Source of the DNA: Conidiobolus incongruus B7586
Lineage: Eukaryota; Entomophthoromycota; Entomophthoromycetes; Entomophthorales; Conidiobolaceae
Direction of reading: 5' to 3'
Assembly (NCBI GenBank): GCA_000697335.1
Contig: JNEM01011401.1
Span: 1 to 53,098 of the forward strand
Length of the DNA stretch: 53,098 nt
Made by a program: the position numbers and the translations under genes. Below are positions 36,812-48,257 of the stretch, one piece after another; position 1 is the stretch's first letter; the number at the start of each line of letters is the position of its first letter. The notes below the pieces were generated by a model. The model saw only the letters and a list, made by a program, of their open reading frames with translations, did no database searches and was not told the origin of the DNA.

Positions 36812-37495
36812 AAATTATAAACAAAATCTTTCATTGACTCCTAAACTTATACTATATTTAGGATCAATTATATTTTTAAAAATTTCAGATTTATAATGTT
36901 AATTTGGCCATTTTTAATATTTAATGATGCTTAATCAATGTATCATCATTTTAAGGTTTAAAAGTATTAATAAAATTTTCTTTTGAATTTTTTATGAAAT
37001 TTTTGATTAATTCATAACTATTTCCATAAATATTTAAATATATAATATAGCAATACTGCACCAATTGATTGAAATAATCAATATTAAATCTATATTATAT
37101 TCAGTAATAAATCAATTTGGATCAATAACATAATATCAAATTAATCTTTATATCTGTGATTAAATCTCATTATATTCTTGGATTCATATATTATTCAAGT
37201 AAATAATATAAAATTGAATAAGTTAGCTTTTATATGATATAACTTTAAAGATTTAGCCAATATCAAATTTTTTCAAGATGCCGAAAAGAATAGCTAATTA
37301 AAGATTAATTAATTTTCATTCTGAATTATATTAAATTAATCAAACTACAAATCCAAATAAAATAATACTATCATTTCTTCTCCAATAGGCTAAATTTTTG
37401 ATACTATGTATTAATTATGTAAAAGTATAAACTGTTATAAAATATGCCAAAATTTTTAATTGAAAAGTATTATTGTACTTATAAATAATAGTGAT
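36812..37495. other. Convergent spacer between WDR20/CreC and uS14m
   Basis: AT-rich 3' flanks of two converging genes, with no further feature seen. Confidence 0.5.
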
Positions 37496-37795
37496 CTACC
37501 AAGTAGCCTTTTGAACTCCAGGTAATTCACCTCTCAATGCCTTCATACGGAATTGATAACGACACAACCTGAAATCACTCAAAATACCTCTACCTCTTCC
37601 TGTTTCAACACAGCGTGGTGATATAGTGGTAGGGCAAGCATTTCTGGGGATATTATGTAAAGCCAATTGAGCTTGATAACGGATACGAGTGGGATTAGCT
37701 TCATTACGAGCAATGTAACGGTAAGCTTGACGGAGGACTTCCCAACCGGCAACAATAACTCTGTTATTTAAATCTCTTCTGACAGCTGCTCTCAT
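37496..37795 (-). CDS. Mitochondrial small-subunit ribosomal protein uS14m
   Basis: Component of the head of the mitochondrial small ribosomal subunit (yeast Mrp2, human MRPS14). A single exon encodes 99 residues, close to the family length. The C-terminal signature is unmistakable: CVETGRGRGILSDFRLCRY, FRMKALRGELPGVQKATW. Only one Cys is left in the region where zinc-binding S14 proteins have two CxxC pairs, so this is the zinc-free form. The basic N-terminus (MRAAVRRDLNNR) may serve as part of a mitochondrial targeting signal. Its presence implies active mitochondrial translation in the organism. Confidence 0.93.
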   Translation of the reverse strand: MRAAVRRDLNNRVIVAGWEVLRQAYRYIARNEANPTRIRYQAQLALHNIPRNACPTTISPRCVETGRGRGILSDFRLCRYQFRMKALRGELPGVQKATW

Positions 37796-38603
37796 TATAA
37801 TAATTTTTTATTTTTGATTTAATCTATTGAAATGATCTTGTAATTATTTTCCTCAGCTGTTCCAAAGTATTTATCCAGAGAATCAATTTTATCAACTTAT
37901 GGGATATTCCAACTTTTAAAATTCTTATTCCTGTAAAGACCATGGATATTGGTAAATATAAATAATTTCGAATTCATAAAATATATTATTTTTAGAGAAA
38001 ATATGATATCATATTTTTAATTATGAATTTAATAAACATTTTATTAATCTCATTAATAGAATGATATACAATTATTTTAGTTACCTAGTGTATTTGATTT
38101 TGAGTTTAATATCAAGCTATCAGTGTTTTGACTTTTCATTATTCAAATCACTTTACCTATTCAATTTATACAAAAATAACTTATAATTTTTGCTCAACGC
38201 TATATATTTAACTTATGATATGAGCTGATTGTAGGTAAAGTTGATCCTAAAAACTTTTATAAATGCAGCATTTTTGTCAATATTTATATTGTTTTCAAAT
38301 CCAAAAAAAATCACTATTTGATAAAACTAATCAAAAAATTTAACTATTGATTAAAATGATAATCATATAATTTACTTAATGGATATTTTGAATTCAGTTG
38401 TTGTTTGAAGAAATAAATTCATTGTTCTACTAATTTTTAATAGTAAGAAAATGATAAAGTTAAATATAGAATAACACCCAAAAAGTTAAAGGAATCCGCC
38501 ATAATAAGCTTTTATTTATGGATTAATTATTGTGATGTAAGGCTGTGAAATAAGTGCGAAAATTGGAAACTTAAATAATTGATTATCACTAAATTCAATA
38601 TTC

Positions 38604-38646
<43 letters not shown>

Positions 38647-39016
38647 CAGTACTCATTATTTTATAATCTGTTAACTATAATGTTAATTTAAAAGACAATT
38701 AAATTAATATAACCTTATAATTTTAAACTTATTGAAGATAAATTTTAAAACACATCAACAAAAGAGTTAAAATCGCTTTTTGAAACTCTTAATCGACAAA
38801 AATCAAGGGGAAATATTTGCAAAATAGAAAATTAATTAATATGGATCGATTATGATATTCGCATATTTCAACCACTTATATGATATCAATTAACATTAAG
38901 TGGTCTATATTTAAATTGGATTTATTCTCCACTTTGTTTTTAATATTCTTAATTTTATTCATACAATTATTACATTAAAAAATATATCAAATAATAAATA
39001 CATTATTTATACAAAT
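37796..39016. other. Divergent promoter region, uS14m and first MFS gene
   Basis: 1.2 kb without a reading frame. It contains a long (TA)n microsatellite at about 38607-38642. Promoters for both flanking genes must lie here. Confidence 0.55.
38607..38642. repeat. (TA)n microsatellite
   Basis: An uninterrupted TA run of about 36 bases. Similar shorter runs lie at about 41328-41351 and 47278-47302. Confidence 0.95.
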
Positions 39017-40941
39017 ATGAGTGATGGTGAGGATTTAATCAATCGTCACAATTCCAGAATATCAATTAGCAGTACCAATAGTAATGGACTGTTTTTGGAA
39101 TTGGAAGATAACCCATTTCGCCCAGGTAGAGTTGACCAAGATCAACTTGACATTATTTTACATAAAATAGGTATGGGTAAATTTCAGTACATTCTGTTTT
39201 TATTGTGTGGTTTTGGTTGGTTAGCTGATAATGTAGGTATATTATAAACTTGAGTAATATATAATTATACTAATGAGTAATTTAGATGTGGTTGCAAGTA
39301 AGTTATAGTAGACGTGATTGAATTGACAACAATTTTAATGTGATTTATTTTCGACGATAATTAGGTTGTAATCGTACTTTTACCTAGTATTCAGAGTAAG
39401 TAACAATATTTCATTTATTATTTTAATATTAATATGAAATCGTTAATGATAGGACATTATTTGATAAGCAATGTATATATTGGGCTCCCTAATAGTATGC
39501 TTTTCTTTGGACTGATGCTTGGTTCTCTATTTTGGGGAGGTCATTCCGATTTGCACGGAAGAAGAGATGCATTTCACTGGACATTGACTATAGCCACAAT
39601 AGCTGGCATTCTATGCGGCCTTACTCCGAATTTTTGGCTATTGACCTTATTTTTGATAGCTTTAGGATTTGGTGTAGGAGGTACTGTCCCTGTAGATAGC
39701 AGCATCATACTAGAGTTTCTTCCTACGAAGTACCATTATCTGGTCACATGTCTTTCAGTGTTTTTCAACCTAGGAGCTGTGTTGGCATCATTGTTTGCTT
39801 ATCTCATATTGCCTTCTTATAGTTGTCCTGATCTTCTTTCAGATGGATCCATTGACTCTTGTGATGTTAGTGTGAGCAATAACGGGTGGAGATATGTGCT
39901 TATTTCATTATCTTTATTAAATGGGCTTATGGCTTTTGCAAGAGTATTTTTATTCAAACTGCCAGAATCACCACAGTTTTTATTATCTCAAAATCAGCCA
40001 GAGAAGGTGGTTAACACATTGAATTACATATCCAAATACAACGGATTATCCATGAAATTCACTACTGATGATTTGATGTTAACTCGTAAACATTCTGATA
40101 TTGATGTAATCGATGAAGATGAAATAAACCAGCAGTTTCTAGAATCTGAAATGGAAGACTTAAATCCTAATGACACAAGTTCCAATACTTCTCATAAATT
40201 CACTATTGTCGAAAGTAATTTTAAAACTCACTGGTTACTTAAAGCCTTAGGTTTTGATTACAATTTGATTTATAATCTCTTCCAGCCTTATTATAGACTA
40301 TCAACTATTTTAATCTGGTCTATTTGGGTATTGATGGCTTTATCATATAACTTATTCACTATATTTCTACCCAAATACTTGAAAATGAAAGGTCAAACCG
40401 AAGGAACGACTAGTATGACTGATGTATATTGGAGCTATTTAATCTATTCATTGTGCGGAATTCCTGGAAGTCTAGTAGGAGGTTGGTTGGTAGATACGAG
40501 GTTAGGAAGAAAGGGAACACTGGCACTCTCAACTCTTCTCAGTGGAATTGCCCAAGTGGGATTTATTTTCTTTCAAAATCTGAGTTTAGTGACCTTTTGT
40601 AGTTCATCCGTCAGTTTTCTGGTTACTTTAATGTATGCAGTATTATATTCCTACACCCCAGAAGTGTTTGACGCAAGATTGAGATCTACTGCATGCGGTA
40701 TCGCTGCATCTTTATCTAGATTGTAATTTTACATGATATACTTGGTTTGCACATATAATTAATCTTTTTATATAGGTTAGCTATAATTTCGCCAATGTTA
40801 ACTGGATTATTATTCAGTCTACACGCTTGGTCTCCCTTAGAGATATCGACTGTATTGTTATTTATACTCGTAGTGCTTACTATAATGCTCCCTATTGAGA
40901 CCAAAGGCAGAGCCAAAAGTGTGAATTTATTTCATCATTAA
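39017..40941 (+). CDS. MFS transporter, SV2/SVOP and sugar-porter like, copy 1
   Basis: Major facilitator membrane transporter with twelve expected helices; the substrate cannot be read from sequence. Exons: 39017-39232, 39286-39297 (12 bases), 39365-39395, 39453-40722 and 40776-40941, giving 564 residues. Motifs: GKFQYILFLLCGFGWLADN before helix 1, as in SV2-related proteins; the loop 2-3 motif GHSDLHGRRDAF; VPVDSSIILEFLP; KLPESPQFLL after helix 6 (the sugar-porter PESPR site); a central acidic cytosolic loop; the loop 8-9 motif DTRLGRKG; and LPIETKGR at the C-terminus (PETKG motif). The gene is followed 1.7 kb later by a close paralogue on the same strand with the same intron positions. Intact. 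Confidence 0.92.
39286..39297 (+). other. 12-base micro-exon of MFS copy 1
   Basis: TTTAG precedes ATGTGGTTGCAA, which is followed by GTAAGT. It encodes MWLQ within helix 1 and joins ADN to VVIVLLPSIQ. An exon of the same size exists in the paralogue at 42894-42905. Confidence 0.85.
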
Positions 40942-42625
40942 TTATGTACTTTGTAAAATTAAATATAATAATTTAATAAATATTGAATAATATCTAATAA
41001 TACTAACAATATATTTTGAATGAGTTTCTAATTAACTCTTCAAATATTGATCATTTTATAAAATATTTAATTCACTTGATACAATTATTTTTCTATTTAT
41101 TCCATTTTAATTATTCATATAAATTTGATCAAATTACTAGTATAATGTAGTCGAAAGTCGAAAGATTGAAATAATAAACTGAATCAATAATTGAATTTAT
41201 CTGCAAAAAGTTGAAAAGGGAGATAAAAATTGTATAGAAAACAATTTGAAAAACTATGGTGACATAAATAGAATATTCTTTGGATCTATTTTACATGAAT
41301 TAAGGATCAATTTTTATATCATCCTATTATATATATATATATATATATATTATATATTTATTATTTTGTATATTCCTATTTCATCAATTCGGTAAAGAAT
41401 AATAAAGTTTGTATTATACTATATTCAATTATAATTATTCCTAATACTTAACATTTAAAATTTCTTGTTTATAATTATAATCAGTATTTTTTGATAAATA
41501 TACAAGTTTTACCTATCATATAATTTAATCTAAACATTTGTAGCAATGATAAATTCAAATTTCAATGATATTGTATTGATGAGAGATTTTTTGGAATATT
41601 TGGACAAAACGTTGATTAGTCAACAAAGTTGTATCAACTTACTTTGCAACTATTCAATGTCACTTTATTTATTACAATTATGCAGTTTTTCGACTATTAT
41701 AATGTACACCTTTCATTTAATCCATCCCTCATATTCCTAAAAAACTATATTTAAAGTATCTGTTAATGCAAATTATCTTTGAATAAATTTCATATATAAC
41801 AAAATCAGTTATTGGTAATATATTATACAAACGACAAACATAGTTAATCACATAGACACAATAACCAAAATTTAATAAATTTTGAAATATAACTTTTTGA
41901 TATCTTATTTTGTTATCAGCATAAAATATTGGATTATTCAATATACTTTGATAAACTAACAATGTAATGGGACAATTTGTCATTATTTAAATTGAATATA
42001 ACAAGATGAAACGCTGCTCAAACATATTATATAACTCAATTGTCTTTGTAATAATACATGTATTCAATTGAATGATATAGTAGTTATTAAATGAATTCCT
42101 TTTATAAGATCACGACTATTATGTATTATTGCATTTTTTGCATTATTGTTTATTATATGTTAACTTTTCACAGAAGAGCTAAAGATGTCACTTTTCAATC
42201 ATTATTAGATTTTATTAATTAGAAAAAGTGTTTGATCAACATTTAATATCAACAATGTTTTTAAATCACCAATAATTTACTTTATCCAATTAGGTTTTTG
42301 AAGAATTGAAATAGTATTAATATTTCAGTGATTACTTAATTAAGACATAGATTAATCAAATTTAACTTAATGAGTTTGATTTATGAGTTTAATTAGGAAA
42401 TGATTGATTAAAAATAATTCGAAATAATATTTATGAGAAAAACAGTCAATTGGATATTGAGATACACCATTTTACTATAAAATGATAAATGCAAAGTTCA
42501 TTATTAATAATATCATTACACTTTCGATTATTAATCATTGATAGTCTTAATATTTTTTGTGTAATGACTTTCTTTGCTATTTAGATTTATTAATATTGAA
42601 ATAGTTTAATGATTAGAATAATATT
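40942..42625. other. Spacer between the tandem MFS genes
   Basis: 1.7 kb of AT-rich sequence with a TA run at about 41328-41351. Short open frames of 64 codons (41546-41740, plus) and 84 codons (41983-41729, minus) occur; I recognise neither and they may be chance. It holds the promoter of the second MFS gene. Confidence 0.5.
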
Positions 42626-44534
42626 ATGAGTGAAAGACAAGAATTAATAGCTAGTCACCCTTCAGGGATTACAACTAACAGTATCAACAACTATGGACTG
42701 ATTTTAGACTTGGAAGATAATCTATTTCGTGCAACTAAAGCTCATCATGACCAACTTGATGCTATCTTATATAAAATAGGTATGGGTAAATTCCAATATT
42801 GTTTGTTTGTATTGTGTGGTTTTGGTTGGTTAACAGAAAATGTAAAACATAATTAATATACTGCATATATAATAATACTAATTTGTAATTTAGATGTGGT
42901 TACAAGTAAATTATAAGTTGATATATTGACAATATCTTTAACATATGATTTTCTTTGTTTACTTAGGGAATTATTGTACTTTTACCTAGAATACAAAGTA
43001 AACCAATTATCCGATTTATGCTTTTTTTAATATTAATACGACATCCTTGCAAATAGAGCATTATGCAATCAGTGATGTAAATATTGGAATCCCTAATAGT
43101 GCTCTCTTTTTTGGAATGATGCTTGGTTCTCTATTTTGGGGAGGTCATTCCGATTTGCACGGAAGAAGAGACGCATTTCATTGGACACTGTCTATAGCTT
43201 CGATAGCCGGAATCTTATCCGGTTTTACTCCGAATTTTTGGTTGTTGATATTTTTTATGATAGTGGTAGGTTTTGCTGTAGGTGGCACTGTCCCTGTAGA
43301 TAACAGTATTGTACTCGAATTTCTTCCTGCAAAATACCATTATCTCGTGACTAGTCTTTCCGTATTTTTCAACTTAGGGGCAGTATTAGCATCTCTATTT
43401 GCCTATCTTATACTGCCTTCCTATAGCTGTCCTGATTTAGTTTCAGACGGCTTAATTCAACCCTGCGACGTTAATGTCAATAACAACGGCTGGAGATATG
43501 TGTTAATTTCATTATCTGTACTAAATGGACTCATGGCCATTGTTCGAGTATTTTTTTTCAAACTACCAGAATCTCCACACTTTTTATTAGCTAAAAATCA
43601 ACCCGAAAAGGTGGTTAGCACTTTAAACTCCATTACTAAATTTAATGGATTATCAATGAAATTTACATGTGACGATTTGATATTAAAGGACAAGCATCCT
43701 GACAGTGATGAAATTATTGAAGAGACCAATCAATACTCTCTAGAACCTGAAATGGTGGGTTTAAATCCTGAGAATGTCTATGCCAAAGGCACCCCTAGAT
43801 TTACTCTTGTTGAAAGTAATGTTAAAACACACTGGTTACTTAAATCTCTAGGTTTTGATTTCAACTTGATTTACAACCTCTTCCAGCCTTATTATAGAAT
43901 GTCGACTATTTTAATTTGGACCATTTGGGTATTTATGGCTTTAGCATACAATTTGTTCACCATTTTCCTTCCTAAATATTTGGAAATGAAAGGTCAAACA
44001 GACGGTGTGAGTAGTATGAGTGACGTTTACTGGAGATATTTAATCTTCTCATTATGTGGAATCCCAGGAAGTTTGGTTGGAAGTTGGCTGGTAGATACGA
44101 GATTAGGAAGAAAGGGGACCTTGGCACTTTCTATCCTTTTGAGTGGATTTGCTCAAGTTGGCTTCATCTTCTTTCGAAATCTCAGTCTAGTGACTTTTTG
44201 CAGTTCATTAGTTAGTTTTCTAATTACATTAATGTATGCGGTGTTATATTGCTATACTCCCGAAGTCTTTGATCCCAGACTGAGATCTACAGCATGCGGT
44301 ATTGCCTCATCCCTATCCAGATTGTAATTTTATTTTGGGTATCTATTTTGATTAATTAATTAATTGATTTTGTTGTTTAGATTAGCTATCATTTCTCCGA
44401 TGTTAACGGGGCTTTTATATAGCTTGAACGTTTGGTCTCCATTAGAAATATCTACTGTATTATTATTTATACTTGTAGTGCTTACAATAATGCTTCCATA
44501 TGAGACCAAAAACAGAACAAAGAGTGATCTTTAA
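42626..44534 (+). CDS. MFS transporter, SV2/SVOP and sugar-porter like, copy 2
   Basis: Paralogue of the gene at 39017-40941. Exons: 42626-42841, 42894-42905 (12 bases, MWLQ), 42967-42997, 43057-44323 and 44381-44534, giving 559 residues. The first three exons have exactly the lengths of copy 1 and the fourth is one codon shorter. The same motifs are present: GKFQYCLFVLCGFGWL, GHSDLHGRRDAF, KLPESPHFLL and DTRLGRKG. The C-terminal PETKG motif has drifted to LPYETKNR. The acidic central loop and the N-terminal tail diverge most, as expected for functional drift in regulatory segments. Both copies are open throughout, so both are probably used. Substrate unknown. Confidence 0.92.
42894..42905 (+). 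other. 12-base micro-exon of MFS copy 2
   Basis: TTTAG precedes ATGTGGTTACAA, followed by GTAAAT. It encodes the same MWLQ as in copy 1. Confidence 0.85.
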
Positions 44535-44783
44535 ATTTATCACTCATGATACTTTTTTATAATCATAAATCGAATTTGTTATCATTTTCAACAATATTAT
44601 TCATACCAGATTTATTCAAATTTGCTTTGCTTAAATAATTATGTATACCATAAAAAATAACAATTCAATAATTTAACACTCATACTCATTCCTTATTGTA
44701 CAGGTAAAAACTGTCAATATTGATAACGGGGCCGAGTCATTCAATTCAGAAAAACACTTTAAATACATTGTATAATAAATATT

Positions 44784-45399
44784 TTAACCAATCAAAAATA
44801 ATGCATCATAATTAATACTTAGAATTGTAAGAAGATTCATTATGGGCATCAATGCCAGCTCCAGAATTTCATCTCGATGATCAGAGATATAGGTGATTAT
44901 GTGTTCTACAACCTTGGGGCCCATGAGGACCAGTTGGGTTGCAATGGCTAGACGGTTGGGTTCAGTATACTCAACTAATTGCAAATCCGTCAAATTAGAT
45001 CAAATGAGTGCCATGGTGTAAAGTTAAACAACTATGAAAAAAAATAAGTAAGAAAAGTTTGTAACAAAGCTAAATCTTATTAAATATACTAAATAAATTA
45101 AATTATAATGGGGCAAGGGTATAGGTTTAGTCACACGCTGGAATAGAGGTGTCGCTCTTGAGAGTTCTCGAGGTAGAAAGAGAGGATAATTGACAGAAGT
45201 ATAGTTTTGATGTAAAATCAAAATCGGGCTCCTATGCTAGAAGCCACCAGTATATTTAAAATGTATTTAAGAGGGTTTGAGGGGTGAAGCTGAATAATGA
45301 TGTATCCTTGTGATGATTCTTAGAACTAATCCTTTGTTCTAGTTTATCCAAAAGAACAGGATACAGCAGCAGTTTTGACTTAAATATCCTTTCATGCAT
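44784..45399 (-). pseudogene. Unrecognised coding-like remnant
   Basis: I do not recognise this gene. Base composition is clearly richer in G+C than the surroundings, as in coding sequence. Three pieces can be read on the minus strand: one starting MHERIFKSKLLLYPVLLDKL at 45399 and open for 47 codons; one with YTSVNYPLFLPRELSRATPLF near 45210-45100; and one at 44993-44784 with EPNRLAIATQLVLMGPKVV and HIITYISDHRDEILELALMP, which looks like an alpha-helical repeat. They lie in different frames or are separated by stops, and no full set of splice sites joins them. It may be a dead gene, a mis-read multi-exon gene, or pieces of more than one. MFS copy 2 ends about 250 bases away. Confidence 0.4.
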
Positions 45400-46187
45400 T
45401 TATTATACTTATTTAATAAGCCAACAAGTTATGATTAATTTATTTTGAAATAATTTTAAGTCGATAATATAAATACATTTCATAATCTGTTAAAAAATTT
45501 ATTTTAAGTATACTATAAAATGTTGTATTAAATCAGTTATAATTAACTTAAATTATCAAATTTGGTTTAATACGATATTAAAAATAAATTAATATGACAT
45601 TCTTAAATTGGTTTATTATATTTTGTCCAAATGTATGATTTTACGAATATTGTAATATTCTGTAAATATAAATTGGTTTCTAAAGAATAAGTATTTAATA
45701 TTAATAAATTTAAACATCCATTTTAATTAATCACTCTATTAGTAACATCTAATGTTTATAAATAATATACTATTAAACTTTTATTAAGAGTTTAAACATT
45801 CAATATTGATATATTAAATATTTTAATATATGGTAAACTGATATTAAACCAATTTTTTGATATGATAAAAATAATATTAATCAAAAATAGATAGAGTGTC
45901 TAACAGAATACCTTGAAATTGTTTAAATATCCTATTCTATCGATATCATATTTTAATAATAGCATTTCTACGTATTAAACATTCGCAGTATTCAGTTTGA
46001 ATTTGTCAAAATTAATAATTATTAATCCACATAATCATCAATCCCATTAATTCAATTCAATCTTGAAAAGAATAAAATTTAACATTTATTAAATGCTTCA
46101 AAAAAGGTTCCTCATTTTAGATTTAATCATTAACTGTATTTTTGTTTGGTACTTAGACCTTTAAAATTTATAATATTAGTATTAACC
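45400..46187. other. Intergenic upstream of the WW-domain gene
   Basis: AT-rich spacer with no supported feature, presumably holding the promoter of the gene at 46188. Confidence 0.5.
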
Positions 46188-47036
46188 ATGAGCTACAATA
46201 GTGAAGTAAATTCAATTCCTCCTACTTATCCACCATGGCAAGCTTGTTGGAATGAACAGTACCAATGTTATTATTTTTGGAATACTGAAACTAATGAAAC
46301 AACATATGACCATCCCAGTACTAGACCAAATGCTTATTCAAGCTCATCTCAATCTAATTATTCAGCTCCTTTGACGAATATTGACGCTTTATTCGATAAA
46401 ATCGATAATATCAAAGAAGAGTTAGATAAAGAGAAACCCCAAATTATTGAAAAATTAAAACTTTCTAAAGCATCTAACAACTCGGGAAATTCTTCATATA
46501 TCGATTCAGAAAACGTAGATACTCCAGAAACTAATAATAACGATGAAGTTACCGCAGAAGTACAAGCAGAATTACAAGATCAAGATGTGGAAAAATCTAA
46601 CACAGAATCTGATTACCCCACATCAAACCAAACTTATCCTGAGCAACAGGAGTTTGACCCCGCATACTATGAATTATATCGACAAGAGGGGATAGCGATT
46701 CCAACTTCAGGAATGTCATATCCCTCTAATGATCACACTATAGTAGGAGCATTTAACACCAAGACTGGCAAATTCCAAGCCGATCCCAATATCAATCCTG
46801 AAATGGTTTCCCAACAAAACAAAGCCGCTAGAATGTGTGAAGTCTTCTTCGATTACCAAAGCTACCAAGACCAACGTAATTATGAAATTGATCAAGCCAG
46901 AATGCAACAATATTTTAACCCTGGTCAAGTTCCAAGTCGCAAAGTTCCAAAGTTAACAAAAGCACAAATCAAAAAATTAGCAAAAGCTAAGAAAGAGAAG
47001 AAGGAGATGAATAAGAAAAAGTGGCTATTGGAGTAA
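46188..47036 (+). CDS. WW-domain protein with Lys-rich C-terminus
   Basis: An intronless frame of 282 residues from ATG 46188. A WW domain occupies residues 15-43: PPWQACWNEQYQCYYFWN then TNETTYDHP. The YYFWN strand is typical; the second signature Trp is replaced by Tyr (Tyr40). The middle is acidic and Asn/Gln-rich. The C-terminal third has VGAFNTKTGKFQADP, EVFFDYQSYQDQRNYE and a basic helix KLTKAQIKKLAKAKKEKKE ending KKKWLLE. By memory, uncharacterised fungal WW proteins share the FNxxTGxFQ and basic C-terminal pattern; a nuclear or mRNA-processing role is a guess. WW domains bind proline-rich ligands. Confidence 0.85.
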   Translation: MSYNSEVNSIPPTYPPWQACWNEQYQCYYFWNTETNETTYDHPSTRPNAYSSSSQSNYSAPLTNIDALFDKIDNIKEELDKEKPQIIEKLKLSKASNNSGNSSYIDSENVDTPETNNNDEVTAEVQAELQDQDVEKSNTESDYPTSNQTYPEQQEFDPAYYELYRQEGIAIPTSGMSYPSNDHTIVGAFNTKTGKFQADPNINPEMVSQQNKAARMCEVFFDYQSYQDQRNYEIDQARMQQYFNPGQVPSRKVPKLTKAQIKKLAKAKKEKKEMNKKKWLLE

Positions 47037-48257
47037 CTCATTATGGCCTGATTTTCTTTGTATCTTTTTGCTATCACTCAGCGATGTTTATACTTCATCT
47101 ATTCTCTTTTTATTATCTTGTTTAACTTACTATTATAAGATTTTGATATTAATTTATTACTTTTCTTTCATTGAAGATTGAAAATTGATGTATTGTTATA
47201 AATATTATTGAATAAATTTTATCTAATTTCATTATTATTTATTCAAATTTAATGAATTTGATATTTCTTTATCCATTATTATATATATATATATATATAT
47301 ATTTGATACTTTTGATAATATGTTATTTTCATTATTTGGAATATTGTAGAAATGTTTTCGTTTTTAAAATTTACACAAATTTTATTACTAACTATTACTT
47401 TCTTGGTCTAGGAACGATTAGGATATTTAGTTAATATATATATGGTTAATTCGAAAAATCTTAAATTATAAAATTCTGGTCCATATTAATTAATTGTATT
47501 TAAATTTTGTATTTAAATGAGGATTAAATATTATATAGAAAATGTCAGAATCAAGGACTACAGTTTTTTGAATTTTAGATGTAATTGAAGAGAAAAACTT
47601 TTATATTTGGACAAAATTCAATTAGATATTATTAAATTCATTCCATGAAAAATATACAATGCAATAAAATAAATTTTCATTTTATATTACTTAGTATTTA
47701 AAATTCCTAAAAGTAATACTCGAGAAATAAAATACAACCTGATTATAGTGTTCATTATGACTAACTTGATATATGTTTAGAAAATTATAAATATGAGTTT
47801 AATATTTGATATATTAAGACATATTATAATTATGAATTATAAAATGGAATATGGTTTTATGTATAGCCAAATCTATACTTTCATATTTAGCCTAGAGATA
47901 AGATAATAAAATAACATATTTAATATTTACATTAGTAGTCATTTGAACATTAATCCTATCATAAAATTATGATCAAAATTTAAAGATCAATAAATAAAGT
48001 TGTATGTAAAAGAATATGAGTAGAATTTTGTGAACATTTTATGAGGTGATGGATCAATAATTACTCATGGGAAAAAGTATTATACTTTTTTTGAATTTTC
48101 TTATAAAAACTGTGGCATAATTTGAAATGATTAAATATTTGGTAATATTTATTAAAATTTAATATAAAGTTTGAAAATTTACTATTAAAATAATGATCAA
48201 TAAATTATATAGTCAAAAATATATGTTATAATATGGTCAATGATTAATAATGGATAA
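47037..48257. other. Convergent spacer between the WW gene and BLM
   Basis: 3' flanks of two converging genes, with a TA run at about 47278-47302. The G+C-richer patch near 48258-48355 is not a small plus-strand gene but the last exon of the minus-strand helicase. Confidence 0.6.

Noticed and set aside
41546-41983. Two short overlapping-edge frames (64 codons plus, 84 codons minus) between the MFS genes
   Set aside because: No recognisable family, motif or codon pattern; such lengths occur by chance in sequence with few G+C bases. Kept only as a note in the spacer.
47252-47434. 60-codon plus-strand frame over a TA repeat
   Set aside because: Driven by the (TA)n tract; no protein-like composition outside it.
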